A stretch of DNA of 5,283 nt from an uncultured Eubacterium sp. (GTDB lineage Bacteria; Bacillota; Clostridia; Lachnospirales; Lachnospiraceae). The stretch spans positions 1 through 5,283 of the forward strand of contig URGC01000133.1 in assembly GCA_900547255.1 (NCBI GenBank), in the 5' to 3' direction. The position numbers and the translations under genes are program-made. Below the pieces are notes generated by a model. It did not search any database, was not told the origin of the DNA, and worked only from the letters and a program-made list of their open reading frames with translations. This document shows, piece by piece, positions 5,229 through 5,283 of this stretch. Positions within the stretch are counted from its first letter, which is position 1. The number at the start of each line of letters is the position of its first letter.

Positions 5229-5283
5229 GTTTGCGCGCCATGGGCGCGCTCTAACGGGTGCAAGTCCCGAACACGCCCAGATA
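5229..5283 (+). mobile_element. 5' end of a group IIC intron (domain I start), cut by the window edge
   Basis: The last 55 bases resemble the 5' end of bacterial group IIC introns as I recall it from the Oceanobacillus iheyensis intron: a GUGYG-like start, then GCCAUGGG, a UCUA element, a GGGUG...AGUCCCGAAC stem-loop, and onward. Here GTTTG (5229-5233) stands for GUGYG, with a deviation at base 3. GCGCGCC (5233-5239) and GGCGCGC (5243-5249) form a perfect stem over an ATG loop. CGGG (5255-5258) and CCCG (5266-5269) close the next hairpin over TGCAAGT. The exon ends in a terminator hairpin and T-run, the preferred target of class C introns. Such introns fold into six domains, and many encode a maturase/reverse transcriptase in domain IV. 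Those parts would lie right of the window, so completeness cannot be judged. The exact splice junction is uncertain by a few bases. Confidence 0.7.

Noticed and set aside
5233..5249. GC-rich perfect hairpin as a third terminator
   Set aside because: It is not followed by a T-run, and its position and flanking sequence match the first stem of a group IIC intron.

Overview
The window looks like a low-GC chromosome segment from the Clostridia, most likely a gut or rumen Lachnospiraceae. This is inferred from the AT-rich intergenic DNA, strong AGGAGG-type ribosome binding sites, sigma-70-like promoters, and the character of the proteins. No taxonomic marker gene is present, so the assignment is tentative.

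Left part (1-1205). The first 87 bases hold the start of a leftward gene that runs off the edge. Its N-terminus resembles the ThiE/TenI thiamine phosphate synthase family. A short divergent control region follows, in which two back-to-back promoters share a small palindrome at their -35 boxes. Rightward is an intact YgjP-like (DUF45/WLM-type) zinc metallopeptidase. After it come about 350 bases of gene debris: an unrecognised frameshifted gene remnant, then a macro-domain gene that keeps its perfect ribosome binding site and about 20 codons before it runs into a terminator hairpin.

Central part (1206-5024). This is a compact regulator-transporter-enzyme module. A leftward LysR-family regulator is divergent from a two-gene rightward operon of a YfcC/DcuC-family membrane transporter and an M20 amidohydrolase of the AbgB/ACY1L2 type, closed by a strong intrinsic terminator. 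The intergenic region carries a nearly perfect 14+5+14 inverted repeat with a T-N11-A core. It abuts the -35 box of the regulator's own promoter and lies at an activator-like distance from the transporter promoter. The likely logic is that a small amidated compound (dipeptide, N-acyl amino acid or aminobenzoyl-glutamate-like) is imported, hydrolysed in the cytoplasm, and sensed by the LysR protein. The actual substrate cannot be read from the sequence.

Right edge (5025-5283). About 170 bases without a convincing gene are followed by a second, orphan intrinsic terminator. Immediately after its T-run begins what looks like the 5' end of a group IIC self-splicing intron, which continues beyond the window. 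Insertion just downstream of a terminator hairpin is the known habit of this intron class. The most notable points are this intron boundary, the truncated macro-domain gene, and the LysR operator architecture.
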